64,000 nucleotides of DNA, from NCBI GenBank assembly GCA_964423425.1, contig CAYRES010000008.1, forward strand, positions 88,197-152,196. The letters run 5' to 3'. Shown here piece after piece: positions 16,772 to 25,026 of the stretch; the stretch's first letter is position 1, and every line of letters begins with the position of its first letter. The stretch is from CAYRES01 sp964423425. GTDB lineage: Bacteria; Actinomycetota; Thermoleophilia; RBG-16-64-13. The translations under genes were made by a program, and so were the position numbers. Below the pieces are notes generated by a model, which saw only the letters and a program-made list of their open reading frames with translations, searched no databases and was not told the origin of the DNA.

Positions 16772-18112
16772 ATGATGTCGACTTCGAGACCAGACATACA
16801 ATCAGAACGGACGGCAGGAGGGCCGGGCCTGGAGACCAAGGCGCTAGAAAGGCTGCTCCCCAAGCTCGTCGGTCTCTACATTCACCTGCATCGCAACCCC
16901 GAATTGTCCCGGCAGGAGCGGGAGACCGCACGGGTGACGGCCACCTGGCTGAGAGAGGCAGGCTTCGCCGTCACAGAGAACGTAGGAGGCTACGGGGTCG
17001 TGGGACTCCTCGCGAACGGCGTGGGGCCCACCGTCATGCTGCGCGCCGATATGGATGCGCTCCCCGTCGAAGAGCAGACCGGTCTCCGCTATGCAAGCCG
17101 GACGCGTTCCGAGAACAGGCACGGCCTCGACGTGCCGGTGATGCATGCCTGCGGGCACGATCTTCACACCTCGTGCCTCTTGGGTGCTGCCTCACACCTC
17201 TCCGCCACCCGCTCCGCGTGGAGCGGTACCCTCCTCGCGGTCGCCCAGCCCGCCGAGGAAGAGGTCTCCGGGGCCAGGGCCATGCTCGACGACGGCCTCT
17301 TCGAGCGTTTCCCCCGGCCCGGCATCGTACTCGGCCAGCACACCTGGCCTGCGCCCCTCGGCACTCTCGGCCACAGGCCGGGGGTCCTCTTCGGCGCCTG
17401 CACCCGGTTGGCGGTGACCCTGTATGGGCGGGGAGGGCACAGCTCCACTCCGTACCTCACCACAGACCCGGTGGTGGCTTCCGCCCACCTGGCCACGCGC
17501 CTCCAGACCATCGTGGCCCGCGAAACCCCTCCCGATGACCGCGTGGTCGTCACCGTGGGAGTCCTCCGCGCCGGAACGGCGGCCAACATCATCCCCGATA
17601 GCGCCTATCTGGAGATCGATCTCCGCGCCGCCACCTCCTCCGCCATGGCACGCACCATGGGAGCGGTGGAGCGAATCGTGCACGCCGAAGCGGCCGCCTG
17701 CGCCGCCCCGCGCGAGCCCGACATAGCCATCTTGGCGACCTGCCCCCCCGTGGTGAACGATGATGCACTCGACGAGAGGATCCGGGCGGCACATGCCGCC
17801 CACTTCGGCGAAGAGCACATGATCGAGCAACCATTCACGTCGACCGCGGAAGATTTCGCCGAGTTCGCGGGGGAGGGAGTGCTCCTGGACTTCTGGACGC
17901 TGGGCATCTCCGGCCACCCACAGGCCACCACCTCCGCAACCCCCCCACCCCTCCACTCACCTCTGTATGCTCCGGCCGACGCAAGACGGGCCCTCTCCTT
18001 CGGTACCGAGGCTCTCGTCGTTGCCGCCCTGGAGATGCTGGACCGGGGTCGGGGCGCGTGTGAGAACGAAGTAGGGCCCGATGGCCAGGTGGAGGACGGG
18101 CCGAGGAGATGA
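16772..18112 (+). CDS. M20-family amidohydrolase
   Basis: Zinc-dependent amidohydrolase or carboxypeptidase (446 residues) of the M20D group (hippurate, N-acyl-amino acid, IAA-conjugate hydrolases). Metal residues are visible in LRADMDALPV, HACGHDLHT and PAEEEVSGA, with the dimerisation-domain histidine in GRGGHSSTPY and the last metal histidine near PPPLHSPLY. ATG 16772 or 16775 is favoured by GAGGGGG just upstream; the longer frame from 16745 has no such site. It lies between the two parts of a NitT/TauT-type ABC transporter, so it could process an imported N-acylated compound (inference). Confidence 0.87.
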   Translation: MMSTSRPDIQSERTAGGPGLETKALERLLPKLVGLYIHLHRNPELSRQERETARVTATWLREAGFAVTENVGGYGVVGLLANGVGPTVMLRADMDALPVEEQTGLRYASRTRSENRHGLDVPVMHACGHDLHTSCLLGAASHLSATRSAWSGTLLAVAQPAEEEVSGARAMLDDGLFERFPRPGIVLGQHTWPAPLGTLGHRPGVLFGACTRLAVTLYGRGGHSSTPYLTTDPVVASAHLATRLQTIVARETPPDDRVVVTVGVLRAGTAANIIPDSAYLEIDLRAATSSAMARTMGAVERIVHAEAAACAAPREPDIAILATCPPVVNDDALDERIRAAHAAHFGEEHMIEQPFTSTAEDFAEFAGEGVLLDFWTLGISGHPQATTSATPPPLHSPLYAPADARRALSFGTEALVVAALEMLDRGRGACENEVGPDGQVEDGPRR

Positions 18113-18129
18113 GAAGAAAGGAGAAGGGA

Positions 18130-19032
18130 ATGGTCGACACACAGGCGTCTCCGCCCGCTCGTTCTGCGCGTTCCAGGCCGTCCCGGCCCGAGGAGCGGCT
18201 GCGGGCGCGGCTGGGGGGCGGCGACACCTTCTTCCTACTGTTCTTTGCGCTGCTCGTGAGTCTGGCCCTCCTCATCGCCGCCACCGACATCCAGCTGGGC
18301 CGATTGGCAGGGCAGATGCTCACGGGCGGGTCGCTCATACTTGCGGTGACGGCCTCTCACGCGTCGCGCACGTGGCGCATCATGGGCTGGTTGGCGCTGG
18401 CCGGAGCCGTGTTCAGCACCCTGGCGGGCGAGTACTTCGACCTCTCAGCCGTGTCGGCGCTTGTGGGGCTTCTCTTCACGGTGCTACTGTTCGCCTCTGT
18501 GCCTCTCATACTGAGCCGCCTCGCACGCCATGAGAGGGTGACGGGAGAGACGGTGGCGGGCGCGCTCTGCGTCTACCTGCTGCTCGGGATGGCGTTCGCG
18601 AACATCAACCTTGCCCTCTCCTTCGTACAACAGAACCCCGTACTGATGTCGTCCAACGATCCCGGCAGCGCTGTCGCCCGGGGCGACTTCTACTACTACA
18701 GCTTCATCACCATGGCCACCGTGGGCTTCGGCGACATAGTTCCCGTAACGAACCCCGCGAAGACTCTGGCCGTGTTCCAGGCCGTGCTCGGACAGCTCTT
18801 CCTCGTCACCATTGTCGCCCGCTTGGTGTCGTCCGCTACCTTCAAGCGGTCTGAATTCCAAGACACGGCCGAGGCGACCACCGAAGATATTCCCGCGGCA
18901 CCGCAGAGGTCAACAGGCGCGGCCTCGGCGCAGCCGGTCTCGTCGAGACCGGCTGCGCAACCCCAGGGTTCGTCGGCAGTTAACCTCGCTGAGGACCGGC
19001 CACCGGCACGAAGGGCCGACTCGGACGACTGA
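18130..19032 (+). CDS. Two-pore-helix-type ion channel (potassium channel family)
   Basis: A 300-residue membrane protein. Four N-terminal hydrophobic segments are followed by a pore region with the selectivity-filter sequence TMATVGFGDIVP and a final helix (LAVFQAVLGQLFLVTIVARLV), an Ion_trans_2-type pore. TVGFGD differs by one residue from the K+ filter TVGYG and is common in bacterial K+ channels. The C-terminal 60 residues are low-complexity and polar, with no RCK/TrkA domain. ATG 18130 is preceded by AAGGAG at good spacing; ATG 18109, overlapping the M20 stop, lacks a spaced site. Confidence 0.85.
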   Translation: MVDTQASPPARSARSRPSRPEERLRARLGGGDTFFLLFFALLVSLALLIAATDIQLGRLAGQMLTGGSLILAVTASHASRTWRIMGWLALAGAVFSTLAGEYFDLSAVSALVGLLFTVLLFASVPLILSRLARHERVTGETVAGALCVYLLLGMAFANINLALSFVQQNPVLMSSNDPGSAVARGDFYYYSFITMATVGFGDIVPVTNPAKTLAVFQAVLGQLFLVTIVARLVSSATFKRSEFQDTAEATTEDIPAAPQRSTGAASAQPVSSRPAAQPQGSSAVNLAEDRPPARRADSDD

Positions 19033-19230
19033 CCCGGAGTCCAGGCCGGAGGCTTGCGGGCTCCGCGGCTCGGGCGTAAGCATTCAAGGCTCCGGCGCTG
19101 GCCGCAAGCGGACACGACAGCCGATGGCGCGCCGGACAGGGGTGCGCCCAAGGCCGGCGCGTGTCGCGCCGCAAAGGAATGCCGCACACGCAGAGACGGT
19201 CGTCACAAACAGCGCTGCCGCGGTGCGTGC

Positions 19231-19302
19231 GGTTACGGAAAGCGGCGGCGCTCCAAGGCGGCGGTGCCTTCCGTAACCGCTGATGTTCCGTAACCGCTGA
19301 TG
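19231..19302. repeat. Inverted repeat plus 17-bp tandem duplication in intergenic DNA
   Basis: GGTTACGGAA at 19231-19240 is matched by its reverse complement TTCCGTAACC at 19269-19278. The second arm lies within the 17-base unit TTCCGTAACCGCTGATG, present twice head to tail (19269-19285 and 19286-19302), directly next to the stop of the binding-protein gene. The arms could form a terminator-type structure between convergent genes, and the duplication looks like a replication-slippage product. The rest of 19033-19230 holds nothing I can recognise. Confidence 0.6.
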
Positions 19303-19303
19303 A

Positions 19304-20437
19304 CTACTCGGCGACGCCCGGATAGTAGAAGCCGTCGTCGGGCAAGGTGCCGCCTATGACGTCGGGTGACAGCTCAGCCAACACCGCGAAGAACGCCTCC
19401 AAAGACCGGCGGGCATCCTTGGCCTGCACGTGCTCCCAGGTGATGTTCTTCATCGAACTCGCCACCACTGCACCCTTCAGGCCGAGTTGGGGAAGCTCCT
19501 CCTCCACGAGCCGCCCGGCTTCCTCTGGGTTGGCCAGCATCCACTCCACCGCCGCCCGGTACTGGCGGATGAACTCATCGATTACGTCCGGACGCTCCAT
19601 CACCGCACCGGTTGCCACCGTGCCGGCTATGGGTGTCCGCTCCGCGGTGCCGGTGCTTCGCTGCCACTCTTCCTCGAAGCCAAAGGCGCGGTAGACCGGC
19701 TCACCTCTCTCATTCGCCTGGGCGATGACGGCAGTAGCCAGCATCTCCCCTATCACGGCTGTATCAACCGCACCCGAAAGTAGGGTTTGGGCTGCTTGGG
19801 TGGGATCGGCCACGTAGCGAACATCGAAGGTCTCGAGGGAATCTATGCCCTGCGCCCGGCACATGTACTGGAACATCAGGTCGGGGACGCTCCCTTGAAA
19901 CGATATTGCTATGCCGACGCCGTCTCTCTCCGCTGCCTCCTTCAAGTCGGCAAGGGAAGCGACGTCGGGGTCATAGCTCAACATGTAGGTGATGTTCCAC
20001 ACCGACACGTCGAGAAGCTGCACCTCAAGGCCTCGATTGTAGAAGATGGCGGCGTTGTTGGTGGGGAAGGTGACGAAATCGCCCTGCCTGCCCGCCACGA
20101 TGGCACGCAACTGCTCCGGGTTCTCCCAGACGACCACCTCCGTGGTTTCGGCCACTGCTGCCAACATGTCGTTCGCTGCCAGATATGCGGCCGGGATGGC
20201 CATGGGCCCCGGGGGCACCACCAGCGTGAGCTTGGGAAGCTTGGGCCGGGTGGTAGCGGTGGTGACAGACGTCACCTCCGCCTGCGTGGTGACCGTGGTC
20301 TCCTGGTTCTCCGCAGAGGTGGTCGTGCTAGCCCCACAGGCGCCCAAGACACCGGCCGACAACAATAGAACCGCCACGATTAGGACGAGAGCCGTTCCCC
20401 GCCTCAGGGTCACCCCCGGAATTCTCTTCTTGAACAT
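19304..20437 (-). CDS. ABC transporter substrate-binding lipoprotein, NitT/TauT type
   Basis: A 377-residue secreted protein. It has a basic start, a hydrophobic signal (TALVLIVAVLLLSAGVLGAC) with a lipobox-like GACG and a Ser/Thr-rich linker, then a periplasmic-binding fold with LKEAAERDGVGIAISFQGS and GAVDTAVIGEMLATAVI, the pattern of NitT/TauT-like solute receptors. The ATG at about 20437 is preceded by TAGGAG. It is divergent from the channel gene and most probably works with the permease and ATPase at 15236-16733. Ligand unknown. Confidence 0.88.
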   Translation of the reverse strand: MFKKRIPGVTLRRGTALVLIVAVLLLSAGVLGACGASTTTSAENQETTVTTQAEVTSVTTATTRPKLPKLTLVVPPGPMAIPAAYLAANDMLAAVAETTEVVVWENPEQLRAIVAGRQGDFVTFPTNNAAIFYNRGLEVQLLDVSVWNITYMLSYDPDVASLADLKEAAERDGVGIAISFQGSVPDLMFQYMCRAQGIDSLETFDVRYVADPTQAAQTLLSGAVDTAVIGEMLATAVIAQANERGEPVYRAFGFEEEWQRSTGTAERTPIAGTVATGAVMERPDVIDEFIRQYRAAVEWMLANPEEAGRLVEEELPQLGLKGAVVASSMKNITWEHVQAKDARRSLEAFFAVLAELSPDVIGGTLPDDGFYYPGVAE

Positions 20438-20465
20438 GCACACTCCTAGAAATGGTGACGAATGT

Positions 20466-20723
20466 CTACTCGGCGAAATCCATGCGCTGCACGTCGACGC
20501 CGGCTACTGCCCCGAGCTTCGTATAGAACTGGTCAATATCTTCAGACTCTCCCAGCATCTCCAACACCACGAGGCCGCTGGGTGAGCAGTAGTCACCCTG
20601 CACATCGTGCATGCCCACCCGAGTCTTGATGTTGCAGCCGTACTCAGTGAAGAGGGCCTGAACATCGGGGATGCTCTGTACTCTCTGCGAGATGTGTACG
20701 CCGAGAATGGTCCGCTTGGTCAT
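20466..20723 (-). CDS. ACT-like putative regulator of the iron-only hydrogenase (TM1266 type)
   Basis: An 85-residue protein with an ACT/NikR-C-like pattern: a first strand with a helix start (TILGVHISQRVQSIPDVQAL), YGCNIKTRVGMHDV, and a last helix (ESEDIDQFYTKLGAVAGVDV). This matches the small 'iron-only hydrogenase system regulator' family usually encoded beside [FeFe] hydrogenases. It lies directly downstream of hydA, separated by the poly-G/C hairpin. AAGGAG precedes the ATG. The open frame continues upstream into the homopolymer, but that part is not coding. Confidence 0.75.
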   Translation of the reverse strand: MTKRTILGVHISQRVQSIPDVQALFTEYGCNIKTRVGMHDVQGDYCSPSGLVVLEMLGESEDIDQFYTKLGAVAGVDVQRMDFAE

Positions 20724-21023
20724 GTCGATCTCTCCTTCTCTGTCGCTGGTACGGGAACACAATGGCACGTGAAGGGTAACCTTACCGAATCGGTCAAAAA
20801 AGTTCCCTCTTCCTCCGCTCTTCAAACAGTCCCCGGGAGCGATTGATTGTATGCGTTCGCCTCTGTGCCGGCACGTCGAGGCCCCGAGATAGACGGGCAA
20901 GGGCGGGGGGGGGGGGGGGGGGGGGGGGGGGGCGGGCCGCCCCCCCCCCCCCCCCGCCCTTGCCCGTCTTGCGTGAGTCCGCCGCTTCAGCGACCGCCTG
21001 CGGCGCAACCCTTCTGGATTCAG
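20724..21023. other. Intergenic region between hydA and the putative regulator
   Basis: About 300 bases without a gene. The central part is the long G/C hairpin described separately. The stretch at 20750-20850, which includes TTACCGAATCGGTCAAAAAA, is AT-richer than its surroundings and probably contains the start signals for the 20466-20723 gene on the minus strand, but I cannot define -35/-10 boxes with confidence. Confidence 0.4.
20891..20969. repeat. Long inverted repeat with homopolymeric G and C arms
   Basis: AGACGGGCAAGGGC at 20891-20904 is followed by a run of about 28 G's, a short CGGGCCG centre, a run of about 16 C's, and then the exact reverse complement GCCCTTGCCCGTCT at 20956-20969. 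As RNA this could form a stem of roughly 30 bp ending about 55 bases after the hydA stop. It may act as a transcription barrier or mRNA 3' end. Exact run lengths are uncertain because long homopolymers are error-prone in sequencing. Confidence 0.75.
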
Positions 21024-22949
21024 TTACTTGATGAACTTGCCCCTGGCCGTGTAGTGCGTGTGCAGCAGCTTGTGGCTCTTGTGCCCACAGGGGCCGTCGG
21101 TGAGGAAGTTGGTGTAGAGCTCCAGTACCGCCGGATTCTCGTGCGACTTGCGGATCTCGTACGCAGCGTCCTCGTCGTAGATGGCCTTCGCGCGTGCCGC
21201 CCGGATCTCGGGGCTGGTGGGGATGGGCTGGCCGCCGCCGCCGATGCACCCACCGGGGCAGGCCATGAACTCGATGAAGTGGCAATCGGCGAACTTGCCG
21301 CCGGCCTTGATGTTCTCCAGCACCTTCTTGGCGTTGGCCGTGCCGTGCGCGACGGCCACCTTGACGGTGGCGCCGTTCAGCCAATCCCAGCTGTCAACTA
21401 GGCCCTTCAGGATGTCGGGCACCGGACCCACTTGGGGCACGGTGATCTCGGCGTACTTGATGCCTTCAAACCCGCGCACCGGGATGATGTCGGCATGCTC
21501 GTAGATGCTCTCCACCTTGAGACCAGTCACGAGTTCGATCACGGTGCGAAGGGCCGCTTCCATCACGCCCCCGGTGGCCCCGAAAATGACGCCCGAACCG
21601 GTGGCAGTGCCGAAGGGATCATCGAAGTCGCTCTTGGGCATATCGGGCAGCCAGATACCGGCTTCCATGATCATCTGGCCCAACTCACGCGTGGTGAGGC
21701 CGTAGTCGATGTCTTTGAAGCCCGAGTCGACCATCTCCGGCCGGTTGCACTCGTACTTCTTGGCCGAGCAGGGCATGAGCGCCACGGTGACGATATCGGC
21801 GGGATCGATGCCCATCTTCTCAGCGTAGTACGTCTTGATAACCGAGCCAAACATCTGCTGCGGGCTCTTGGCGGTGGACAGGTTGGGGATGTACTCGGGA
21901 TAGAAGTGCTCCAGGTACTTCACCCAGCCCGGCGAGCAGCTGGTGAACTGGGGCAGTGCCACGTCTTTCTCGCCCTGCACCAAAGCCTTGTACAGACGAA
22001 TGATGAGTTCGGTGCCCTCTTCGATGATGGTGAGGTCGGCGGTGAAGTTGGTGTCGAACACCCGGTCGAAACCACAGCGGCGCAGCGCCGTGTTCATCTC
22101 AAACGTGAGCGGCTGGCCCGGCTCGAGGCCAAAGACCTCACCGATACCGGCACGCGGTGACGGAGCGGTCTGGATGACCACATGCTTGGTGGGGTCGTCG
22201 ATGGCTTCCCAGATCTCATCGCGCGGGTCGTTGGCCCGGAGCGCCCCCGTGGGACAACGGTTGATGCACTGACCGCAGTTGATACAGACCACATCGGCCA
22301 GAGGCTTGTCGAGGTAGGTCTCGATCTTGGTCCAGTTGCTGCGGCCCACAGCTTCGTACACGCCCACTTCCTGCATGTCCACACAGGTGCGCACGCAGCG
22401 GCGGCAGAGCACGCACTTGTTCATGTCGCGGTGCACCGAGTAGCTGGACTGATCGAGCTCGTACATGGGCTCTTCCGGATGCCCGAACATGAACTCGTCG
22501 ATGCCGTACTCCTTGGCCAGCGTCTGGAGTTCGCAGTTGTTGTTGCGCACGCATGCATAGCACTCACCGTAGTGCTTACGGAAGATGAGCTGCAGGATGT
22601 GACGGCGGGCCTGGCGTACGCGGCCGCTCGTGGTGCGTACGGTCATGGGGCCGGTGATGGGATAGGCGCAGGCCGCCTGCAGAGTGCGCTGGCCCTCCAC
22701 CTCTACCACACACACACGGCACACACCGGCGATGGCCAAGTCGGGGTGCGCACACAGCGTCGGGATCTTGACCCCGATCTGCTTGGCCGCCTCGAGCACG
22801 GTGGTGCCGGGAGCGACCTCCACGTCGATGCCATCGATGTTGGCGACAACCCGGGGACCGTCGTAGTCGACAGGCAGAGTGCATACGAGACCCTGCTGGC
22901 TGAGCGGCGCCCGGGTGGTATCACACGTAAATGGTTGCTTTGATTCCAT
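21024..22949 (-). CDS. hydA: [FeFe] hydrogenase catalytic subunit, NAD(P)-linked trimeric type
   Basis: Cytoplasmic H2-forming or H2-oxidising subunit (641 residues). In order: plant-type [2Fe-2S] domain (about 35-110; CAHP, CRVC, CAYP); the His-Cys [4Fe-4S] site HYGECYACVRNNNC; two ferredoxin [4Fe-4S] motifs (CVLCRRCVRTC and CINCGQCINRC); and the H-cluster domain with L1 TSCSPGW, L2 MPCSAKKYE and L3 FMACPGGCIGGGG. A small-subunit-like tail (SHKLLHTHYTARG) is fused at the C-terminus. L1 has Ser where the textbook motif reads TSCCP. Downstream of NuoF-like and NuoE-like genes, it matches HydABC/Hnd enzymes, many of which bifurcate electrons between NAD(P)H and ferredoxin. Confidence 0.94.
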   Translation of the reverse strand: MESKQPFTCDTTRAPLSQQGLVCTLPVDYDGPRVVANIDGIDVEVAPGTTVLEAAKQIGVKIPTLCAHPDLAIAGVCRVCVVEVEGQRTLQAACAYPITGPMTVRTTSGRVRQARRHILQLIFRKHYGECYACVRNNNCELQTLAKEYGIDEFMFGHPEEPMYELDQSSYSVHRDMNKCVLCRRCVRTCVDMQEVGVYEAVGRSNWTKIETYLDKPLADVVCINCGQCINRCPTGALRANDPRDEIWEAIDDPTKHVVIQTAPSPRAGIGEVFGLEPGQPLTFEMNTALRRCGFDRVFDTNFTADLTIIEEGTELIIRLYKALVQGEKDVALPQFTSCSPGWVKYLEHFYPEYIPNLSTAKSPQQMFGSVIKTYYAEKMGIDPADIVTVALMPCSAKKYECNRPEMVDSGFKDIDYGLTTRELGQMIMEAGIWLPDMPKSDFDDPFGTATGSGVIFGATGGVMEAALRTVIELVTGLKVESIYEHADIIPVRGFEGIKYAEITVPQVGPVPDILKGLVDSWDWLNGATVKVAVAHGTANAKKVLENIKAGGKFADCHFIEFMACPGGCIGGGGQPIPTSPEIRAARAKAIYDEDAAYEIRKSHENPAVLELYTNFLTDGPCGHKSHKLLHTHYTARGKFIK

Positions 22950-22977
22950 TGTGGCTCCTTATACCTTGTCGGGCGGA

Positions 22978-24156
22978 CTAGCCGCGACCCAAGATCTCTT
23001 CGCGGAAGTTCTCGACTATCGAAAGGAAGGCGTTAGGGCTCGACTGGCCGAGGCCGCACTTGGAGGAGAACTGCATGGTCTCGCCGAGCTTGACCAGTTC
23101 CTTCAGGTAGGCTGTGGAGCAGTGCCCGTACTCGAGCATCTCGATGCCCTCGAGCAGCACTTCATTGCCTTCGCGGCAGGGTGTGCACTGGCCGCAGGAT
23201 TCCTCGACAAAGAACTCCATGAAGTTCTTGGCCACCTGCAGCATGTCGCGGCCCTCGCCAAACACGATCACAGAGCCGCCGGTGGCGACATCCTCGTACG
23301 CGATGAGGCGATTGAAGTCCTTGGCGGGGATGCAATTGCCCGATGCGCCCCCGATCTGGACGGCTTTCGCCCCGGTGCCGCCCACCGCTTCCAGCAGCTC
23401 GGCCACACTCAGGCCCAGCGGGAACTCATAGACCCCCGGCTCGGCACAATCGCCGGAAACGCTGAAGAGCTTGAGGCCGGTGGAGCCTTCGGTGCCGAAA
23501 CCCTTCCACCACTCGACACCCTTCTCCAGAATGGCGGCGACCCAGGCGCAGGTCTCCACGTTCTGAACGGCGGTGCCGTAGCCCATGAAGCCTACCTCCA
23601 CCGGGAAGGGCGGACGGTTGCGGGGCTCACCGCGATGGCCTTCCATCGACTCGATGAGAGCAGTCTCCTCGCCACACACGTAGGCACCCGACCCCATGCG
23701 GATCTCGATGTCGAAGTCGAAGCCGCCCTTACCGGCGACACCGTTGCCGAGCAACCCCGCCTCACGGCGGGCCTGGAGCACGGATTCCAGCTGAGAAACC
23801 ATGAAGGGATACTCGCCGCGAAGGTACAGGATGCCCTTGGTCGCCCCGATGGCGTAACCGGCGATGGTCATGCCTTCAAACACCAGAGCGGCGTAGTCAG
23901 CAAGAATGACGCGGTCCTTGAACGTGCCCGGCTCGCCCTCATCGGCGTTGCAGACCACGTACTTCTGGGGACTGTCGGCGGCGGCGGCGAACTGCCACTT
24001 GAGGCCGGTGGGGAAGCCGGCGCCTCCCCGGCCTTTGAGGCCGGAGCTCTTCATGAACTCGATGAGGTCCGCCGGAGCCATGCCCAGGGCAGCCTTGAGC
24101 CCCTCGCCGGGCGTGACGGAAGAGTATGTGAGTGTGTTCTTGGTGGAATCGATCAT
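22978..24156 (-). CDS. hydB: NuoF-like flavoprotein subunit of the hydrogenase
   Basis: A 392-residue NADH-binding subunit. NAD/FMN region: GRGGAGFPTGLKW, NADEGEPGTFKD and GSGAYVCGEETALIES. SLBB-like segment: about 240-300. C-terminal [4Fe-4S] site: SCGQCTPCREG plus a later cysteine in KCGLGQ. It lacks the N-terminal thioredoxin-like domain and the C-terminal 2x[4Fe-4S] extension of longer HydB proteins. ATG 24156 is preceded by AAGGAG and lies 5 bases after the hydC stop; the frame upstream of it overlaps hydC. Confidence 0.92.
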   Translation of the reverse strand: MIDSTKNTLTYSSVTPGEGLKAALGMAPADLIEFMKSSGLKGRGGAGFPTGLKWQFAAAADSPQKYVVCNADEGEPGTFKDRVILADYAALVFEGMTIAGYAIGATKGILYLRGEYPFMVSQLESVLQARREAGLLGNGVAGKGGFDFDIEIRMGSGAYVCGEETALIESMEGHRGEPRNRPPFPVEVGFMGYGTAVQNVETCAWVAAILEKGVEWWKGFGTEGSTGLKLFSVSGDCAEPGVYEFPLGLSVAELLEAVGGTGAKAVQIGGASGNCIPAKDFNRLIAYEDVATGGSVIVFGEGRDMLQVAKNFMEFFVEESCGQCTPCREGNEVLLEGIEMLEYGHCSTAYLKELVKLGETMQFSSKCGLGQSSPNAFLSIVENFREEILGRG

Positions 24157-24161
24157 CGCCG

Positions 24162-24674
24162 TCACTCCTTTTCCGGCCTGAGAGCGCTGGGCCCGAAGGT
24201 CTTGCGGCACTCAGCCAAGATGTCGGCCACCTGATCGGCCGCGACCTTGGTGTAGACCCGGTCGTTGACCAGCATGGCCGGACCCTGATCGCACATCCCG
24301 ATGCAGCTTGCCCACTCCAGAGTGAAGTAGCCATCAGGTGTGGTCTCGCCGAACTCGATGCCCAGATCGTTCTCGAGCTGACGCGCCACGGCTTCCTTAT
24401 TGGCCATGTCGCATGAGATCGTCTGGCACAAGCGGATGACGAACTTGCCCTTGGGCTCCGTGTCGAGAAAGCCGTAGAAGGAGACGACACCGTAGACCTC
24501 CACGGGGTGTACTCCCATCATGTCGGCGATCTCCTGCATGGCCAGATCGGAGACATAGCCGTTCCGGTGCTGGATCTCTTGGACTATCGGCATGAGAGCA
24601 TCCCGCTTGGTCCCGTGTATCTCCACGAGCTCGGCAAGCTGCTCCCTCACCTCCTGCTGTGGCGTGGTTAGCAT
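24162..24674 (-). CDS. hydC: NuoE-like [2Fe-2S] subunit of the hydrogenase
   Basis: A 170-residue thioredoxin-like ferredoxin. N-terminal helical part: IVQEIQHRNGYVSDLAMQEI. Fe-S ligands: LCQTISCDM (C-x4-C) and CIGMCDQ (C-x3-C). It transfers electrons between the flavoprotein and the catalytic subunit. First gene of the hyd operon; a 352-base gene-free region separates it from focA on the same strand. Confidence 0.92.
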   Translation of the reverse strand: MLTTPQQEVREQLAELVEIHGTKRDALMPIVQEIQHRNGYVSDLAMQEIADMMGVHPVEVYGVVSFYGFLDTEPKGKFVIRLCQTISCDMANKEAVARQLENDLGIEFGETTPDGYFTLEWASCIGMCDQGPAMLVNDRVYTKVAADQVADILAECRKTFGPSALRPEKE

Positions 24675-25026
24675 CTAGCTACTCCTCCCATTGACGTGGC
24701 TGTTCTTCGTTCTTGCCCCCGTGCACGCGCGACCGGATCGTGGTTCTGCGAATTGCCCGAGAAAGTAGCGCCTTCGTGACCGAGAATTTGCCTCTGCAAC
24801 ACGACAATCCGCTACCACAGGGAAACTCCCGGAGGACGCGGACAGATTGCAGTGGCCAAACGCTCTCCGCGATACGACCGCTGGGCGGGAATTCTATCGG
24901 ACAACCTCGTTCCTTCGCAAGTTCGACTCCTGGAACCGGAAGGCGCCGCCCGGAGACGAGGGGGGAGGATGTGGGGAGGATCCAGCCCCGGCCGGAAGCC
25001 GGGGCTGGATCCAGGATTGGCTTGAA
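24675..25026. other. Intergenic region upstream of the hydrogenase operon and downstream of focA
   Basis: About 350 bases with no convincing gene. It must contain the 3' end of focA (the hairpin at 24978-25012) and the promoter region of hydCBA. The stretch next to hydC is locally AT-richer, but I see no clear palindromic operator like the one upstream of the formate dehydrogenase operon. Confidence 0.45.
24978..25012 (-). terminator. Perfect 15-bp hairpin downstream of focA
   Basis: GGATCCAGCCCCGGC (24978-24992), a 5-base loop (CGGAA) and GCCGGGGCTGGATCC (24998-25012) form a perfect stem beginning 14 bases after the focA stop. There is no following T run on the minus strand, so it is a non-canonical terminator or an mRNA 3' stabiliser. 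Confidence 0.65.

Noticed and set aside
19269..19302. Possible CRISPR-like repeat
   Set aside because: Only two directly abutting 17-base copies with no spacer; a tandem duplication.
16772..20437. Insertion of a mobile element splitting the ABC transporter genes
   Set aside because: The intervening amidohydrolase and channel genes look ordinary, and no transposase, terminal repeats or target duplication are visible.
20847..21401. Gly/Pro-repeat open frame across the G/C homopolymer
   Set aside because: It is produced by the poly-G and poly-C runs and the complement of hydA; no ribosome site or domain supports it.
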